A program made the translations under genes and the position numbers. 64,000 bases of DNA from Bacteroidales bacterium UBA1181. GTDB taxonomy: Bacteria; Bacteroidota; Bacteroidia; Bacteroidales; Paludibacteraceae. Below the pieces are notes generated by a model, which made no database searches, was not told the origin of the DNA, and saw nothing but the letters and a program-made list of their open reading frames with translations. Location of the stretch: positions 62,001-126,000 of the forward strand of contig DBYR01000021.1 of NCBI GenBank assembly GCA_002310215.1, written 5' to 3'. Positions 61,579 to 64,000 of this stretch are shown one piece after another (position 1 is the stretch's first letter; the number at the start of each line of letters is the position of its first letter).

Positions 61579-61983
61579 CTATTTTTCCAATACCGCATTG
61601 GGCAGATGGAACACAATAGGCAATGTCAGTACCGTACGGACCTCCTTCCCGTCCTTCAAGGCAGGCGTCCATTTCGGCATACTGCGCACCACCCTCAAAG
61701 CCTCTTCGTTCAAAGCGGGTGTGACACCCTTCTCAATCTTCACGTCCTGAATGGAACCATCCTTCTCGACCACAAATGAAACGAAGACTTTACCTATCTC
61801 GTTATTCTTCATAGAAACCTCCGGATAGGTCACATTTGCCTGCAAGTAATTCGCCAATTCCACATTCCCCCCAGGGAAAGACGCTTCCCGGGAAACATTT
61901 TCCTTATCAGTGGCGGATAACGATGAGACAACCGTCACAAAAAAAGTGAAGGCAACGATAAAAAAGCGACAGAATCGGTTCAT
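61579..61983 (-). CDS. Exported TonB C-terminal-domain protein
   Basis: A 134-residue protein from the ATG at 61983. The N-terminus MNRFCRFFIVAFTFFVTVVSSLSA is a signal peptide or anchor. The rest is a TonB C-terminal domain: FPGGNVELANYLQANVTYPE, VSFVVEKDGSIQDVKIEKGVTPALNEEALRVVRSMPKWTPALKDGK and the final strand VRTVLTLPIVFHL. Stand-alone TonB-CTD proteins of this kind are frequent in Bacteroidota; whether this one energises a transporter is unclear because the long proline-rich linker is absent. It is 25 bases downstream of the kinase gene. Confidence 0.85.
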   Translation of the reverse strand: MNRFCRFFIVAFTFFVTVVSSLSATDKENVSREASFPGGNVELANYLQANVTYPEVSMKNNEIGKVFVSFVVEKDGSIQDVKIEKGVTPALNEEALRVVRSMPKWTPALKDGKEVRTVLTLPIVFHLPNAVLEK

Positions 61984-62008
61984 AATAAACAATTTAAGAA
62001 TTCAACAA

Positions 62009-63676
62009 TTAATATGAGAACGTACTTCCGCCCAAGAACTCGCGCAACAGCGAGGTAAACGGAATCTCCGTCTCCTGGATAGGGCTGAAATACTTCAGGA
62101 AATTCTGCAGCCTATGCACTTCGGAATACTCCACACAATTCTGCGGAACCTCCGACAAGATCGGCTCAGCGAACTTCTTCAAAACGCTCAGCTCAAAAAT
62201 CAGAGCCGAGTTGAACATCGCATCCGCATTCTCCTGGTAAGGGAAGATCCACTTCTCCTCACCCGCATTCACCTTCGGCCAACGGCTGATGGTATCGAGC
62301 GCGGAATAGCCACGGTACTTATAGTCACGGATAATACGACGAAGCAATCGGTTATCCGTCGTCGGTATCCAGTTATGATTATCGAACGAGATGGTCGTCA
62401 ACGCCGACACGTACACCTTGAACTTACGCTCCGAAGGGATTTCCGAAGTGAGGGTCGGGTTCAAGGCATGGATACCCTCCACCACCAAGATATCATTCGG
62501 CCCCAGTTTAATCGTATTGCCCCTGTATTCTCGCTGTCCCGTCTCGAAATTGAACGTAGGGAGACTCACCTCCTCACCCGCCAACATCTTCTTCAGATGA
62601 TCATTGAAAAGTTCCAGATCGAGCGCATAGAGAGACTCAAAGTCATAGTCGCCATGCTCATCCCGTGGAGTCTTGTCGCGTGACACGAAATAATCGTCCA
62701 TCGAGAGAGGCGTAGGCCGCCTCCCATTCACCGCAAGAGCAATACTCAGACGCTTACTGAAAGTGGTTTTACCAGAAGAGGAAGGCCCCGAAACCAAGAC
62801 CAGTTTCACTGTGCCTCGCTCACAGATATCGTCCGCTATCTTCGTGATCTTCTTCTCCTGCAAAGCCTCCGCGATCTTGATCACGTCAGACATGACACGC
62901 TTCTTTTGGATCAACGAATTCATGTTCCCCACATTGCTGAGGCCCATGATCTCATTCCATTCGGTATATTCGCTGAAGGTTTCGAACAACTTGTCCTGAT
63001 TCACCTCCTCGCTCAGTTTCTTCGTGTCCTTCCTATCCGGCACACGAAGGAACATTCCGTCCTTATAAGGAGTCAAGTCGAAGACATCCACATAACCCGT
63101 GGAAGGAGCCAAAGGACCGATGTACCAATCCATCAGTCCATCCAACTCATAGACCTTCGTATACAATTCGCCCAAAGACTTCAGCAAGAGGGAAACATCG
63201 GTAGCCCCACGCTTCTCGAATGCGGCGATTGCCTCCTCGGTAGGAATCATTCGCATGACAAACGGATAGTCCATCGCAATGATCTTCCGCATCTCCTCCT
63301 TGATACGCTCCGTCAACTCCGTAGTGATCTTCTGATCCGACCTTAACAGCTTGCAGTAATAGCCGTTGGCGATCGGATGGTCCAGACGGATCTCCGCTCC
63401 AGGGAACAAAGTGTAAAAAGCCTTGCACAAGATAAAAGACAACGAACGCACGTAGGCACGTCTACCGGCAGGCACATCATTGCTCTGGAACTCTATTCTT
63501 TTCGGATTATATATCTTAAACTTCAAATCGCGCGTCACATTGTTCACCTGAACAACGAAAGGCTTCCCATTCAACGGCACATTCAAATCTTTGTATACAT
63601 CCAACAAACTCGTACCCATTGGGTAGCTGTACTTCCTTTGCGTATTCACGCAAAAAACATCAACCATGTTACTCAT
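62009..63676 (-). CDS. TGS-domain nucleoside (uridine) kinase fusion
   Basis: A 555-residue protein from the ATG at 63676. The N-terminus is a TGS domain (VFCVNTQRKYSYPMGTSLLDVYKDL) followed by a region like the second additional domain of threonyl-tRNA synthetase, including LDHPIANGYYCKLL. The C-terminal half (about 270-490) is a uridine-kinase-like P-loop kinase with GPSSSGKTTFSKRL, MDDYF and VEGIHALN. It probably phosphorylates uridine or cytidine for salvage; the role of the TGS part is not known. The full fusion is familiar in Bacteroidota and Firmicutes. Confidence 0.9.
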   Translation of the reverse strand: MSNMVDVFCVNTQRKYSYPMGTSLLDVYKDLNVPLNGKPFVVQVNNVTRDLKFKIYNPKRIEFQSNDVPAGRRAYVRSLSFILCKAFYTLFPGAEIRLDHPIANGYYCKLLRSDQKITTELTERIKEEMRKIIAMDYPFVMRMIPTEEAIAAFEKRGATDVSLLLKSLGELYTKVYELDGLMDWYIGPLAPSTGYVDVFDLTPYKDGMFLRVPDRKDTKKLSEEVNQDKLFETFSEYTEWNEIMGLSNVGNMNSLIQKKRVMSDVIKIAEALQEKKITKIADDICERGTVKLVLVSGPSSSGKTTFSKRLSIALAVNGRRPTPLSMDDYFVSRDKTPRDEHGDYDFESLYALDLELFNDHLKKMLAGEEVSLPTFNFETGQREYRGNTIKLGPNDILVVEGIHALNPTLTSEIPSERKFKVYVSALTTISFDNHNWIPTTDNRLLRRIIRDYKYRGYSALDTISRWPKVNAGEEKWIFPYQENADAMFNSALIFELSVLKKFAEPILSEVPQNCVEYSEVHRLQNFLKYFSPIQETEIPFTSLLREFLGGSTFSY

Positions 63677-63727
63677 AATCAACTCAAATTACTTACATTC
63701 AACAAAAAAAGACCTCGTCTTTCCCCT

Positions 63728-64000
63728 TTAAAAACCGGACTCATACAAATCAAATTCCTTCATAAAGGCCTTCATGTTATCCAAGAAAACCCTTTCCTTC
63801 TCAGCGGACCGCAACGCGAAATCCGTCTTGACCGACTTCACACGGTTCTCCAAAATTTCGCCGCTCTCACCTGTCTTAATGGCATCCAGCACCGGAGGGA
63901 AATCATTCTCGTAAAACGAGACATACGTGGAAACGAAATCCACGGCAGACTGCCGACACGCATCATTCCCGCTGCAATCCGACATGCCTTGAAGGGTCTC
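63728..64000 (-). CDS. Unrecognised protein, possibly cut by the right edge
   Basis: An internal ATG at 63985 would give an 85-residue protein, but the frame is open to the last base, so the N-terminus may lie outside. The visible part starts after ETLQG with MSDCSGNDACRQSAVDFVSTYVSFYENDFPP and is mostly helical and charged, with two close cysteines. No family was recognised. It is about 52 bases upstream of the TGS-kinase gene on the same strand. Confidence 0.55.
   Translation of the reverse strand, partial: ETLQGMSDCSGNDACRQSAVDFVSTYVSFYENDFPPVLDAIKTGESGEILENRVKSVKTDFALRSAEKERVFLDNMKAFMKEFDLYESGF

Noticed and set aside
1..64000. CRISPR arrays, integrases, IS transposases, rRNA and tRNA genes
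   Set aside because: Looked for and not seen. The direct repeats found are too few and too irregular for CRISPR, and no cloverleaf-like 70-90 base segment with a TTCRA arm was noticed by eye.

Overview
The window looks like chromosomal DNA of a Bacteroidota bacterium, most likely a fibre-degrading member of the Bacteroidales. Four things point there. Start regions mostly lack Shine-Dalgarno sites and instead carry the TAnnTTTG -7 promoter box, often with a TTG about 19-20 bases upstream. Two secreted proteins end in type IX secretion (T9SS) sorting domains. A giant 2-hydroxyacyl-CoA dehydratase activase, a DUF3078-like protein, a VanZ-like protein and MenA are present. Base composition varies: row 7201-7260 in hddA is 34/60 G+C, while row 18001-18060 in the glycan operon is 18/60. 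No rRNA, tRNA, CRISPR array, IS element or integrase was found.

Left edge (1-5205): a very large secreted right-handed beta-helix protein on the minus strand, cut by the window edge and built from three long homologous modules. Next, 5601-10833 holds an acidic unknown protein, a complete four-gene GDP-D-glycero-alpha-D-manno-heptose operon (hddA-gmhA-hddC-gmhB), a GT4 glycosyltransferase and a VanZ-like protein. trpS follows and ends at a bidirectional terminator.

12045-22441 is the most interesting block: a minus-strand operon that appears to make and attach a phosphonate to a surface glycan. In order of transcription it encodes a cytidylyltransferase-PEP mutase fusion, an iron-type alcohol dehydrogenase, phosphonopyruvate decarboxylase, a LicD-type phosphotransferase, GT4 and GT2 glycosyltransferases, a UDP-galactopyranose-mutase-like flavoprotein and a YfhO-type membrane protein. 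No aminotransferase is present, so the predicted head group is 2-hydroxyethylphosphonate, not 2-aminoethylphosphonate. A near-consensus promoter lies about 230 bases upstream of the first gene.

22780-36068: pbpC, typA, a secreted cell-surface protein, menA, and a polysaccharide-degradation stretch with a GH9 cellulase (T9SS cargo), a DUF3078-like outer-membrane protein and a GH10-CBM6 xylanase. 36159-41646: a MarR-TolC-HlyD-permease-permease efflux operon with no ATPase gene and a palindromic operator in its own promoter. 41885-49822: an unknown membrane protein, a small lipoprotein, an SSF symporter, yidC, an MsbA-like ABC exporter, a small orphan protein and a Nudix-winged-helix protein. 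49966-56772: an NlpC/P60-like protein without its catalytic cysteine, the 1418-residue activase, and a T9SS-sorted protein preceded by a structured leader RNA. 57206-64000: trkH, a LolC/E-like permease, rbfA, dprA, a TonB C-terminal-domain protein, a TGS-uridine kinase fusion and a gene cut by the right edge.

Several divergent gene pairs share face-to-face -7 boxes. Two of these form the symmetric or near-symmetric sequence TAnnTTTGCAAAnnTA.
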